Below are positions 1 to 7,310 of a stretch of DNA of 21,793 nt, in pieces (positions within the stretch are counted from its first letter, which is position 1; the number at the start of each line of letters is the position of its first letter). The notes beneath the pieces were generated by a model that was not told the origin of the DNA, did not search any database, and was given only the letters and a program-made list of their open reading frames with translations. The DNA is from Isoetes engelmannii (Eukaryota; Streptophyta; Lycopodiopsida; Isoetales; Isoetaceae), in the NCBI GenBank assembly GCA_011763485.2, contig JAANSK020265272.1:1-21793 (forward strand). Reading direction: 5' to 3'. The position numbers and the translations under genes are program-made.

Positions 1-1204
1 ACATGTTGCTCAGTTCTGTTCATTATAATGCCAACAAAATGGTGTGCTACATATATCTTGAGCAACTCATGTCTCAACTATCAAGTCATCCAGAATTTAT
101 GTATCTTGGAATTCCTAGCTCGTGTTTTGTATAATAGCTAAAAAGAGTAGTAGCTTAAGAAGAGCAGTGACGATCAAGCATATAAACCTGATTGGTGAAA
201 GTTTTTGGGACTGTAAAAAATGTAGAAGTAAAAAATGAAGACAATTACCTGTAAGTTCGAAGTGAATCCGGTATTCCAGCTCGGAAATGGAAAAAATTAC
301 TAACTTAGAGAAGAATCCGTTACAAGAACTCAGATGTTTTCCGCCTGACCAAATTTTTCATAAAGAGCAAACGAATTAGGGCCGATAATAAGGAAAATCG
401 CTGCTGAGGTACAGCCGAAACATAATCAGATTGATGCTTCCTAAAGTCAATGCAACCGCAGAGCAAGGGCCGCTGATGCAAGGATGAGCAGGACATCCAT
501 CAAAATAGGCCCCAATGAAAATGAATAAGAAAGACAACAGATGTCGGATGAAGCAGCCAAAGGGGAGATCTGTAAAAACGAAATAGAATAGCGAATATCA
601 AATCGAAGAAAAGCCACAAAACGACAGAAGAAAAGTGGAAAAAGGTTAAACTTAAACCAAGGAAGAGAGAAAGGATTCGACGCTGGAAAAGAAGCAACCC
701 GACACTAGCAACAATAAACTAAATATAAACTAGAAGGAAATAAATCAAGGAAATAAGGCAGTCACGCAATAGACTCGACGCTTTAAAACAAGAAAGGAGA
801 GAGCAGATTGGGCTCTGAAATATACAGATTGAAAGGGCGCAGCGGAAGCAGGAAGAAAGGCAAGGAAAGGGCACCGGAGCAAGGAGAACGCGGGTGCCCT
901 ATGATATCTCCGTGCCAATTTACGGCCTTTTCTAATTTCATCATCCGTGGATCCATAATCCAACGGCAAGAGATACGTCCAACTCAGATTTGGCTGAGGT
1001 GGAGGTGCGACGTGGATAGGCTAGAATTGCAAGGAAGGTTGTAGGCTTGGTTGGGCTGGCGTGCTAAAAAATTGAACAGTGACCGGTTGAAGTCGTCACC
1101 AGGAATCACGTACGCAACTTCCATTCCGGGTTATTGACAATGCCAACTGGAAATACAGCTTATGATAATGCCAAGTCAGCGCAGAAATACACCATAGACC
1201 CTGT
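1..1204. other. Unassigned AT-rich sequence upstream of the small ORF
   Basis: I see no gene in this stretch. Short open frames occur on both strands but have no recognisable motif, biased composition or start context, so I read them as chance. The part nearest the TATA box (about 900-1200) is richer in GC and could be promoter DNA of the small gene at 1262. It includes a 19-bp string at 1010-1028 that recurs at 15839-15857. Confidence 0.5.
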
Positions 1205-1213
1205 TATATAAAA
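1205..1213 (+). promoter_or_regulatory. TATA box of the small ORF at 1262
   Basis: The sequence reads tatataaaa, a good plant TATA box, 49 bp before an ATG. A transcription start about 30 bp downstream would leave a leader of about 20-25 nt, short but possible. No other ATG lies in the frame between the box and the proposed start. Confidence 0.45.
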
Positions 1214-1261
1214 GAGCGGCCCGCTAGCCCTAATGTCAACGCCCAAAGGTCCATCCAAAAT

Positions 1262-1570
1262 ATGGCCGGAATAGGCGCGATGCATAGGTATCACAAGCTT
1301 GAGAAACAGGGCGCGGGCGCTCCTCGCCGTAGTAAGCCGCTCCAATTCTCCGTGAAGAAGAAGAAAAACGTCCTAATTTTGTTCAAAATAAGCTCTTTTT
1401 TACGGAGGCTGTTTCACAGTCTGAAAAATGCATCTATCGGCCCGTTGTCTGCTCCAAAAGTGAATCGAATTGATCGGGCTTTGGTTGGTTGCTCTGACGC
1501 TGATTACCTTGAATTGCAGCGCCTTTACATGATTTATTTGCGCCAATTGGTCGCAGAAGGTAGATATTAA
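1262..1570 (+). CDS. Small basic protein of unknown function (102 aa)
   Basis: I do not recognise this family. The start is chosen because ATGGCC follows an A-rich leader, as favoured in plants, and a TATA box lies 49 bp upstream; a second in-frame Met is residue 7. The N-terminal half is rich in Lys/Arg, including a KKKK run near residue 33, with a hydrophobic stretch KISSFLRRLF around residues 42-51. The C-terminal 35 residues look structured and acidic/aromatic: CSDADYLELQRLYMIYLRQL followed by VAEGRY and the stop, likely amphipathic helix. There is no signal peptide and no zinc or kinase motif. The tail resembles the short helical endings of small plant-specific nuclear or cytosolic proteins, but that is impression only. 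The TATA placement, start context and ordered C-terminus favour a real single-exon gene; a chance ORF remains possible. Confidence 0.45.
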   Translation: MAGIGAMHRYHKLEKQGAGAPRRSKPLQFSVKKKKNVLILFKISSFLRRLFHSLKNASIGPLSAPKVNRIDRALVGCSDADYLELQRLYMIYLRQLVAEGRY

Positions 1571-1840
1571 GCTTTCTTGAGGCATTTTGTTGTAGAATCC
1601 CCAAAATTTCAAAGAAGCGTTTACCGATATGTTTGTATTTATGATTTGTAATATATATGGGAAGCATATTTTGCCTTATGCCTTAGTTCCGTTTGTATAA
1701 AGGGCGTTATTGTCTGATGCAATGAAGCTTGTTGCCGTTCCTAGCTCTAAATTGTTTTGGAACTTGAAGAAAATAGCATGAGCAGGAACTTGGTAGCATT
1801 GAAGTTCTGCAATTTTTTTCATCCTAAATTCTTCAGAGTT
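1571..1840. other. Probable 3' flank of the small ORF
   Basis: AT-rich sequence with T-rich and TGTA-like runs (for example tttgtatttatgatttgtaa near 1632-1651), as in plant 3' untranslated regions. No exact AATAAA is obvious close to the stop. No gene is seen. Confidence 0.3.
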
Positions 1841-1896
1841 CTGTTTGTCGGATGTGATTTGTTTTAGACTGTTTGTCGGATGTGATTTGTTTTAGA
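1841..1896. repeat. 28-bp perfect tandem duplication
   Basis: Two adjacent identical 28-bp copies, 1841-1868 and 1869-1896, each beginning ctgtttgtcgg and ending gttttaga. Perfect identity suggests a recent slippage or repair duplication. It lies between the small ORF and the foldback at 1993 and codes for nothing recognisable. Confidence 0.9.
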
Positions 1897-1992
1897 GAAA
1901 TAGCTGCCTTCTGTATAGACAAGAATGTGCGCGTGCCCCTGGCTGTCAGCTCGGTTGAAGCAACCCGGAATCAAGGCCACACCAATTAGTGA

Positions 1993-2028
1993 AATTGGTG
2001 TTTTTGTCATGCTCCAAAAACACCAATT
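1993..2028. repeat. Short foldback with 14-bp perfect arms
   Basis: The arm aattggtgtttttg (1993-2006) is the exact reverse complement of caaaaacaccaatt (2015-2028), with an 8-nt spacer. Additional accaatta and ccaattgg words flank it (1981-1988 and 2051-2059), so the local sequence is rich in CCAATT and its complement. It could be a MITE remnant or a palindromic regulatory cluster; no target duplication is identifiable. Confidence 0.6.
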
Positions 2029-2059
2029 GGTGCCATGTGCCAAAAACAGATCCACCAAT

Positions 2060-2460
2060 TAGATTGCCCATTGCCTGGAGTTTTGATGATTCCTGGACTG
2101 AAAATGTGCAACGCGGCAAGATATCATTAGGTTGCAGCAGAATCTTGCCTATCTCGGTCAATTACTGTTTGTGTCCAAAATATCTCCTCCATAAACAAAG
2201 ATTGAGCAGGACGTCTAACCACCACTATAAATTCGTTTTTGTCCGTCTGAGATTGACTTGAGTTCTATAAGCATTGAATAAGTTTGAAGTCTATCTCTAG
2301 CATTTAATGACAGGATATTTCCAACTTCTAATTACAAAGATTTTAAGCCATTAGTTTGTTGATTTCTTATGTATTCCAGCATTTTCCTTTCTGCCAAGGT
2401 AGATTTCTCAACTTTTCTCCTTTTTTCGTAAACAACACTTACTTGCATTCTTGCCCCCTT
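2060..2460. other. Unassigned intergenic sequence
   Basis: No coding signal on either strand. The sequence is AT-rich with short T-runs. A cluster of tacattct/tgcattct words begins at its right edge and continues to about 2590. Confidence 0.4.
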
Positions 2461-2478
2461 GTTTGTACAATAGTTTAT

Positions 2479-2490
2479 TGACACGTGTCA
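2479..2490. promoter_or_regulatory. Palindromic G-box
   Basis: The 12-bp perfect palindrome TGACACGTGTCA contains the CACGTG core (2482-2487) bound by plant bZIP and bHLH factors. It is followed by several repeats of acttacattct. Which gene it would serve is unclear, since no convincing coding region starts within the next kilobase, so function is inference. Confidence 0.4.
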
Positions 2491-2617
2491 CTTTTCATTT
2501 CTAGGAATGTACATTACATCTACTTACATTCTATTTTTACTAACATTCCACTTTTACTTACATTCTATCACATTTAATTGCATTCTCATCATGCAGAATG
2601 ACAAGTCAGCGTCGTCC

Positions 2618-2735
2618 ACGTTACAGAAATGTCAATTTATTTGACATTCCTGGGATGTCAACCAGGCTCCGCGCTCTGCGCGTCGCCTGGTTTCCATCCC
2701 AGCAATGTCAAGTAAATTGACATTCCTGTATACGT
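2618..2735. mobile_element. Foldback MITE-like hairpin (about 118 bp)
   Basis: Arms 2626-2674 and 2678-2726 are reverse complements at 43 of 49 positions by eye, with a 3-nt loop (tct). The pairing continues outward through acgttaca (2618-2625) and tgtatacgt (2727-2735) with one bulged base. Each arm also contains a smaller internal palindrome, gtcaatttatttgac or its variant. The tip is GC-rich (cgcgctctgcgcg), unlike its AT-rich surroundings. No coding capacity exists. A foldback-type MITE is the simplest reading; a young MIR-type hairpin or small-RNA source is an alternative. A clear target-site duplication is not visible. Confidence 0.65.
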
Positions 2736-3351
2736 AATTGCCACGAGAAGTTTCTTTGAACTTCTGCTCTTGGAATGAATTCATACTCCCTCATTCATTT
2801 TTTCCCTTACTCCGTGTAATTTGAATGACTTTTTACCTCTGGGCCATTTTCAAGACAAGTATTTACGAGTAGCACAATTGTTTGCAGTCACTACTTTGCA
2901 ACTTCCATTTCTTTGCCTCAGCTTCTCGGCTATGTTGCGTTACTTGTACAGATTTGATTACCATTTGTTCTTGTTTGAGAGCAACGACAAGACAATTGAA
3001 CTTCGCCAGGCATGGGATTCTGACAACAGACACGCATCGTTGATGGTTGATGATATATTGGTTCATAAATTGCCACTTACATGGTATGATGGGGGTAATG
3101 CTTGTAAGACAAATTAGCCAAGTTTAAGTGAACAGAAATTGGTTTTTGCTACTTGGGATTGTGTTGATTGATCCCCTTGTCCAGAAATGAATTGTAATGC
3201 AAACAGCTGAAGTTTGTTCAGACTTACATTTTCTAAGCAGATTGCAAGCAAAACTAATGAGCCTACCTCAGCAACAGGCCAATCTTTCTCTCCTGGAAAC
3301 TTGGGAGAGATCAAATCCCAAAATTTTCCTAGGAAGATTCCAGATATTAAG
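2736..3351. other. Unassigned, with one weak open frame
   Basis: A 98-codon open frame on the plus strand (2821-3117) starts MNDFLPLGHF and contains a hydrophobic middle. I see no family motif, promoter or splice context that would support it, so it is not called as a gene. The rest is featureless AT-rich DNA. Confidence 0.35.
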
Positions 3352-3447
3352 GACTGCACAGTTCAAGTTCCAAAACTTTGCAGGATTGCACAGTTCAAAA
3401 TCTAAAACTTTGCAAGACTGCACAGTTCAAGTTCCAAAACTTTGCAG
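3352..3447. repeat. 32-bp tandem repeat, three copies
   Basis: Three adjacent 32-bp units (3352-3383, 3384-3415, 3416-3447), each with the core cacagttcaa and ending aaaactttgca plus one base. The first and third copies are identical; the middle one carries a few substitutions. The array lies about 400 bp beyond the stop of the lipase gene. It is noncoding as far as I can tell. Confidence 0.9.
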
Positions 3448-3852
3448 CGCTCCTTGGGAACACTTATGGGGAGGACATGCTCTTTAAATTGGGCACGTGA
3501 ACTCTAAATTTCCTCCCCCCTAGTTACAAAAACCATCACAAACCATGTGGAATACTAGCATCTCAACATATTCGATGAGACCAGATAAACAAATGAAACC
3601 CAAATCAGACTCCTACTTAACAATGTGATTCAGAGAGTCCACAGAATTAAACTGCTACCCCATCCTAAAGAAACATCATCATGGCAATGTCATATTATTA
3701 ACAGAAACTCAAACAGCAAATAGGTAATCCTAATAAAATGTGCCAGATTTCATTCCATTTTACATGCATTTCTGAATTTGAATTCCTATCCCATGACAAG
3801 TAGAAATAAAATCTTATTTATATGAATAAATATGCAGTACTAAATTGTGAAG
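3448..3852. other. 3' flank of the lipase gene
   Basis: Intergenic AT-rich sequence. Read on the minus strand, the first 150 bp after the lipase stop would be its 3' untranslated region, with AT-rich near-signals such as taaata around 3800-3830 but no unambiguous AATAAA. No other gene is seen. Confidence 0.35.
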
Positions 3853-4872
3853 TCAGCCTGAAGCATATGAACTGTTGAGATTCGCTGTTTGGCACACAGG
3901 TCTTGAACCTTGGTATACAAGGCTAATCAAATGTTTTAAGTAGTGGCTCTCAAAGAAACAAGCTAAGCAGTCATCATCCTTGGAAGACCTTGGTGGATCT
4001 ATTATATTAAGCCTAGAAATGGCATCTTTTAAGCAAGCACTGCAATGAGGGGTTTCCTGAGTCTGATACAAACAAATAATGCCAACCTGCCTATTCCAAG
4101 CACGTCTCATAATTACATCCCATTCATCCCCTATTACAAAGGCCATATGCTGTTCAGCAGCCTTAAGTTCCAAATTCCATCTTTTAAATAACTCCGATAG
4201 ACCAGGGGCTCCAAATCCAACAACAGGGAGCACTAATCTGTCAGAAAAATTTGCAGAAACTAAAAGGGCCAGGCCAGCACCCAAACTATGACCTGTGAGC
4301 AACAAAGATCTGCCAGGATAGGCTGCCAAAGCCAGCTCTGTATATTTCACTGCCTGGGAATAGTAATCTAGGGTTTCATTGCCAAACATGGAGCATATGC
4401 TAGAGGGTACAGAGGGAATACCTGGAAATCCTTGACCAAACATGTACTGATCTGCGCAAAGATCCGCCATTCCGTCTTCTGAAGTAGGTTCAGCGGTGCC
4501 TCGAAACGCAACAACCATTCGTTTACTAAAATTATGAAGATATACAAGAGCATGGGCTCCGCCATGAGGGGGAGCAAGCGGAGGGAGTTTAATGGCCAGG
4601 CTCCAGCCGGAGATGTTTTGGAGACGCGGGTGTGTGTAGGCATTTGCAGACATGTCCACCAAAGGGGATACAATTTGTTGGAAGACCAAAGCTTCTTGTT
4701 GATCCAAATCTGTGATGAAATTCCATCCTAAATCTGGAGCACAAAGGGACTTCCCTGCAACACAGAGCAGCGATGCAAGCAGCAGGAGCAGCGCCATTAA
4801 TTGAAGTCGTCCGTCCCTACTACTTTGGGATGTAGTAGGCAACCGTGTACAAGTTCCATGGTTGTGGGGCAA
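3853..4872 (-). CDS. Secreted class-3 lipase-like protein
   Basis: An uninterrupted 339-codon frame for an alpha/beta-hydrolase of the fungal-lipase (class 3) fold, predicted to hydrolyse acyl esters of lipids in the secretory or vacuolar lumen. The nucleophile elbow TGHSLGAG has Ser196; the oxyanion region is VVAFRGT (residues 120-126); the acid is probably Asp252 in GDEWDVI; the base is His310 in ESHYLKH, or His314. FGAPG (220-224) is typical of the fold. A hydrophobic leader (MALLLLLASLLCVAG from Met26) looks like a signal peptide, so translation may begin at 4797 rather than 4872. Five N-glycosylation sequons (N86, N114, N165, N208, N333) and several cysteines, including C277/C280 and C302/C305, fit a lumenal protein. 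Overall layout recalls ATG15-like lipases but is shorter; that assignment is tentative. No introns are evident. Confidence 0.85.
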   Translation of the reverse strand: MPHNHGTCTRLPTTSQSSRDGRLQLMALLLLLASLLCVAGKSLCAPDLGWNFITDLDQQEALVFQQIVSPLVDMSANAYTHPRLQNISGWSLAIKLPPLAPPHGGAHALVYLHNFSKRMVVAFRGTAEPTSEDGMADLCADQYMFGQGFPGIPSVPSSICSMFGNETLDYYSQAVKYTELALAAYPGRSLLLTGHSLGAGLALLVSANFSDRLVLPVVGFGAPGLSELFKRWNLELKAAEQHMAFVIGDEWDVIMRRAWNRQVGIICLYQTQETPHCSACLKDAISRLNIIDPPRSSKDDDCLACFFESHYLKHLISLVYQGSRPVCQTANLNSSYASG

Positions 4873-5150
4873 TGTTGTTGATGAGATACATGCCTTAGCC
4901 TTAAAGGCTTAAGATACCTTTACCTTGGATTGGGAGGGGATCCCGGAGGTAAAGATCCCGTCATCCAGGATCCCGGGCCACTTCCATACAGGTAGAACTA
5001 GCACACGCCAAGTGGGGCACAGCGGATCTCCGCCATCGAAAACCCCTGCCGCATCGCAGCCATCCGCGTATGACTCGGACTCCGAGATCACATGGGCGAT
5101 TCTGACCTTTGGGATCCCCTGGAGGTGACTGATATCGTCCAATACTGAAC

Positions 5151-5291
5151 TGTAACGGACCCATGGGAGATGGCTCGAGTAGATCTTGGTGTGGCATTTC
5201 TTGATAACACCATAAGAGGGAGGTATGGATTTCCCATAAACATCCGGATGTTTTGGCTAGTTGGTTAGGCCGCGATGGTTAAGGAGTTACA
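5151..5291 (+). repeat. 5' LTR of the TRIM
   Basis: 141 bp from tgtaac to gttaca. It matches the right LTR with about a dozen substitutions and a 2-bp length difference near the 3' end, implying that the insertion is not very recent. No strong TATA box is visible within it. Confidence 0.85.
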
Positions 5292-5293
5292 GT

Positions 5294-5305
5294 TGGTATC
5301 AGAGC
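5294..5305 (+). other. Primer-binding site of the TRIM (initiator Met tRNA)
   Basis: tggtatcagagc is the exact complement of the 3' end of plant initiator-Met tRNA including CCA. The following aggcttcga (5306-5314) keeps partial complementarity to the tRNA T-arm. It sits 2 bp after the 5' LTR, as expected for priming of minus-strand DNA. Confidence 0.85.
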
Positions 5306-5340
5306 AGGCTTCGAGTTCGAGTCTCCATGGGGGCATGTAT

Positions 5341-5850
5341 GACTTGGATACCGTTGGACGATATGATCTTGGCTTGGTCTTGGACACCATTGTATGGTGT
5401 GGTCTGTGTTCTTGTGACTTGGATACCCCTGGACGGTATGATCTTGGCTTGGTCTTGGACACCATTGTATGGTGTGGTCTGTGTTCTTGTGATGCTCGTG
5501 GCTCGAGTTCGAGTCTCCGTTCTTGTGACTTGGATACCGCTGGACGGTATGATCTTGGCTTGGTCTTGGACACCATTGTATGGTGTGGTCTGTGTTCTTG
5601 TGATGCTCGTGGCTCGAGTTCGAGTCTCCGTTCTTGTGACTTGGATACCGCTGGACGGTATGACCTTGGCTTGGTCTTGGACACCATTGTATGGTGTGGT
5701 CTGTGTTCTTGTGATGCTCATGGCTCGAGTTCGAGTCTCCATGGGGGCATGTATGACTTGGATACCGCTGGACGCTATGATCTTGGCTTGGTCTTGGACA
5801 CCACTGTATGTTGTGGTCTGTGTTCTTGTGATGCTCGTGGACGAGCATAG
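5341..5850 (+). repeat. Minisatellite inside the TRIM, about 111-bp units
   Basis: Units starting gacttggatacc begin at 5341, 5416, 5527, 5638 and 5755, so spacings are 75, 111, 111 and 117 bp. The first spacing is a unit lacking about 36 bp; the longest carries an extra catgggggcatgta segment also present after the primer-binding site. Each full unit includes ctcgagttcgagtctcc, a copy of the sequence just 3' of the primer site. All spacings are multiples of three, so several frames stay open on both strands; the resulting 37-residue repeat proteins have no recognised domain and are probably by-products. Confidence 0.9.
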
Positions 5851-5854
5851 TTTT

Positions 5855-5866
5855 AGTGGGAGAGAT
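5855..5866 (+). other. Polypurine tract of the TRIM
   Basis: agtgggagagat is purine-rich and abuts the right LTR at 5867. In LTR elements this RNA segment primes plus-strand synthesis. The single internal and terminal pyrimidines are tolerated in many plant elements. Confidence 0.65.
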
Positions 5867-6009
5867 TGTAACGGACCCATGGGAGACCGCTCGAGTATAT
5901 CTTAGTGTGGCATTTCCTGATACCACCATAAGAGGGTGGGATGGATTTCCCATAAACATTCGGATGTTTTGGCTAGTTAGTTAGGCCGGGGTGTTTAAGG
6001 AACGTTACA
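5867..6009 (+). repeat. 3' LTR of the TRIM
   Basis: 143 bp, beginning tgtaacggacccatggga and ending aacgttaca. It is followed by tgatc, near-identical to the tgaac before the left LTR. The differences from the left copy are mainly single-base changes scattered along the length. Confidence 0.85.
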
Positions 6010-6196
6010 TGATCCCACCCGTCGGGATCCCTGTCCAGTCTGACGGTTATCCCGTCCTCCAGGATCACCAAAATGTGGCTGATATCGCACACTGTTATCG
6101 ACCACCGGTTATATAACCCCCCCCCCCCCGGCCCGGGGGCCCTCCTCTAAGATCCTACAACATTGGCTGTTAACGGCGGAAGTTATCCGCCCATAT

Positions 6197-6350
6197 GATC
6201 CCGACTTCTGGGACCCCCTATGGCGGACGTGTATCCCCATCTCCGGATTACCCACGCCGGATGTGGATCCCCGCCTCCGAAATCACCCATGGCAGACGCG
6301 GATCTCCGCCTCCGGGATCATCGACGATTGACGTGGATCCCCGCCTCCCG
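6197..6350 (+). repeat. 35-bp imperfect tandem repeat in the GATCC block
   Basis: Units begin at 6197, 6232, 6266, 6301 and 6336 (35, 34, 35, 35 bp, then partial). The consensus is gatccccgcctccggg, then atcacc and a ggcggacgtg-like tail. The units are diverged, so the array is older than the minisatellite in the neighbouring TRIM. Similar words occur on the other side of the TRIM (for example gcggatctccgcc near 5021-5033), supporting a single disrupted element. Confidence 0.7.
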
Positions 6351-6510
6351 GGACAATGTCGGGGTAATATCGTCGGAATGTATCTCGTCCATCGGGATCA
6401 CCACGTTATTTACACTTGTGATCCCGAAGGCCAATATATGAAAACCATTGGACGGTGGACAACCCAGCGGTTCAGGTTTGAATTTGCCAATCCATATACG
6501 GACTGGCCCT

Positions 6511-6714
6511 TACCATAAGACATGTGGAGGCTGAGACCATCCTCCGGGGTCACCTATCAGAATGCATAATGTTGTTTCTCTGCTGCATGTCGAGGAGGGG
6601 CTAAGGATAATGGAATGCGGCAGGCATCAACGATTTGGAGAAGAAGAGGGAACATGTAATCAATCTCAAAACTTCATTCACGGTAGACATGCATGTTCGT
6701 TAAACACATTTGAG
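6511..6714. other. Unassigned sequence
   Basis: A transition from the GC-rich repeat block back to ordinary AT-rich DNA. No coding or RNA feature is seen. Confidence 0.4.
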
Positions 6715-6744
6715 TTTTTTTTTTTTTTTTTTTTTTTTTTGCAG
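6715..6744. other. 26-T run followed by gcag
   Basis: Twenty-six T residues (6715-6740) followed by gcag. On the plus strand it has the form of a strong 3' splice acceptor. On the minus strand it is a poly(A) tail that would end a retrotransposed sequence lying to its right (6741-about 7000). A second T-run of 22 lies at 7090-7111. I cannot decide between the readings; the short open frames around it are not informative. Confidence 0.4.
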
Positions 6745-7089
6745 CTAACGGTTGAAATACAACAGGAACCCCGTCCCCTGGGATGGGTTGTTCAATCGTG
6801 GCAATCTTCATTGGTATCCTGAAGAGCATCATGTACCTACACTTCAAAGGGTGGGCAAATGCTAGTTTGGACCTGTTACATCCATACCAACCGGTCCAAA
6901 GTTTCATTCTTGGGGAGCAGAAGAATTGTGAAGCACCTTGCAATTTCTACCTAAGGAGTTCCGAACCTGAGAGTGTTAGGATTCCTATTTGACATTGAAG
7001 AGAAATGGACATTCTTTGGTTCACCTTTTTGTCTTTGAAATCATTGTCCAACTTAAAATGTAAAGGTCATGGCTCTTAAAGTGTTTAGA
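6741..7089 (-). other. Possible retroposed fragment or exon between two T-runs
   Basis: About 350 bp bounded by T-runs on both sides. Read on the minus strand it would end in an A-tail, like a SINE or processed fragment. A ggttcggaactcc word (minus strand, near 6955-6967) is only loosely like a pol III B box, and no A box is convincing. Read on the plus strand it has an open frame of about 69 codons from 6783 without known motifs. Function is unassigned. Confidence 0.25.
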
Positions 7090-7133
7090 TTTTTTTTTTT
7101 TTTTTTTTTTTATGCAAGGGGACTTTTCCTTCC

Positions 7134-7140
7134 TATATAA
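7134..7140 (+). promoter_or_regulatory. Candidate promoter with noncoding first exon
   Basis: tatataa lies about 170 bp before a good donor-like site, cgag|gtaagc (GT at 7305-7306). The interval is pyrimidine-rich and contains a G-box CACGTG at 7221-7226. A second donor-like cag|gtgaga lies at 7616. This has the form of a plant TATA box, 5' untranslated first exon and intron start, but no coding exon is found before the LINE sequence, so the gene is either lost or reads beyond what I can recognise. Confidence 0.25.
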
Positions 7141-7310
7141 TTCTTTTACATCCTATTTCCCTTACGTGTCGTCTCCACATCGATGTTCCTCCGTCGCAAT
7201 CCATTTCGCTGTTTGCCTGACACGTGTGTCTTTACAGAATCTGCTATGTTGATCTTCTTCGCCTGGCAGCGCCCCTGTTCTGATCCAAGCAGTGATCCGG
7301 CGAGGTAAGC

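Larger units (their letters stand above)
5151..6009 (+). mobile_element. TRIM (terminal-repeat retrotransposon in miniature)
   Basis: An 859-bp non-autonomous LTR element. The direct terminal repeats 5151-5291 and 5867-6009 both begin tgtaacggacccatggga and end gttaca, giving the usual TG...CA ends; about nine in ten positions agree by eye. The LTR is followed after two bases by tggtatcagagc (5294-5305), complementary to the 3' end of initiator-Met tRNA, the primer used by plant TRIMs. A purine-rich tract agtgggagagat (5855-5866) directly precedes the right LTR. The flanks tgaac (5146-5150) and tgatc (6010-6014) are a likely 5-bp target duplication with one change. No gag or pol is present, so mobility would depend on enzymes from elsewhere. 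The interior is almost wholly minisatellite. Confidence 0.88.
4925..6510. mobile_element. GC- and GATCC-rich repetitive block, split by a TRIM element
   Basis: Sequence on both sides of the TRIM (4925-5150 and 6010-about 6510) shares a style unlike its neighbours: repeated ggatcc/gatcccc words, gatcccgtcatccaggatc on the left matched by atcccgtcctccaggatc on the right, and ggtgactgatatcg matched by tgtggctgatatcg. A TATA-like ttatataa (6109-6116) is followed by a 13-C run. I read it as one older repeat, perhaps a solo LTR or a DNA element, now interrupted. Its ends and class cannot be fixed by eye. It begins about 55 bp upstream of the lipase ATG. Confidence 0.45.

Noticed and set aside
500-697. 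Hydrophobic minus-strand open frame (65 codons)
   Set aside because: Low-complexity Phe/Leu content from A-rich DNA; no start context.
2821-3117. 98-codon open frame on the plus strand
   Set aside because: No motif, no promoter or splice context, and no compositional sign of coding.
5294-5330. tRNA-like words (tggtatcagagc, gttcgagtc) suggesting a tRNA gene
   Set aside because: They lie at the primer-binding site of an LTR element and lack a complete cloverleaf; the rest does not fold as a tRNA.
5341-5850. Repeat array considered as CRISPR
   Set aside because: Units are long, directly adjacent and without unique spacers; the setting is a plant retroelement.
5261-5959. Long overlapping open frames (up to 226 codons) over the TRIM interior on both strands
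   Set aside because: They result from a minisatellite with unit lengths divisible by three inside a TRIM; no domain, start context or promoter supports any of them as a gene.
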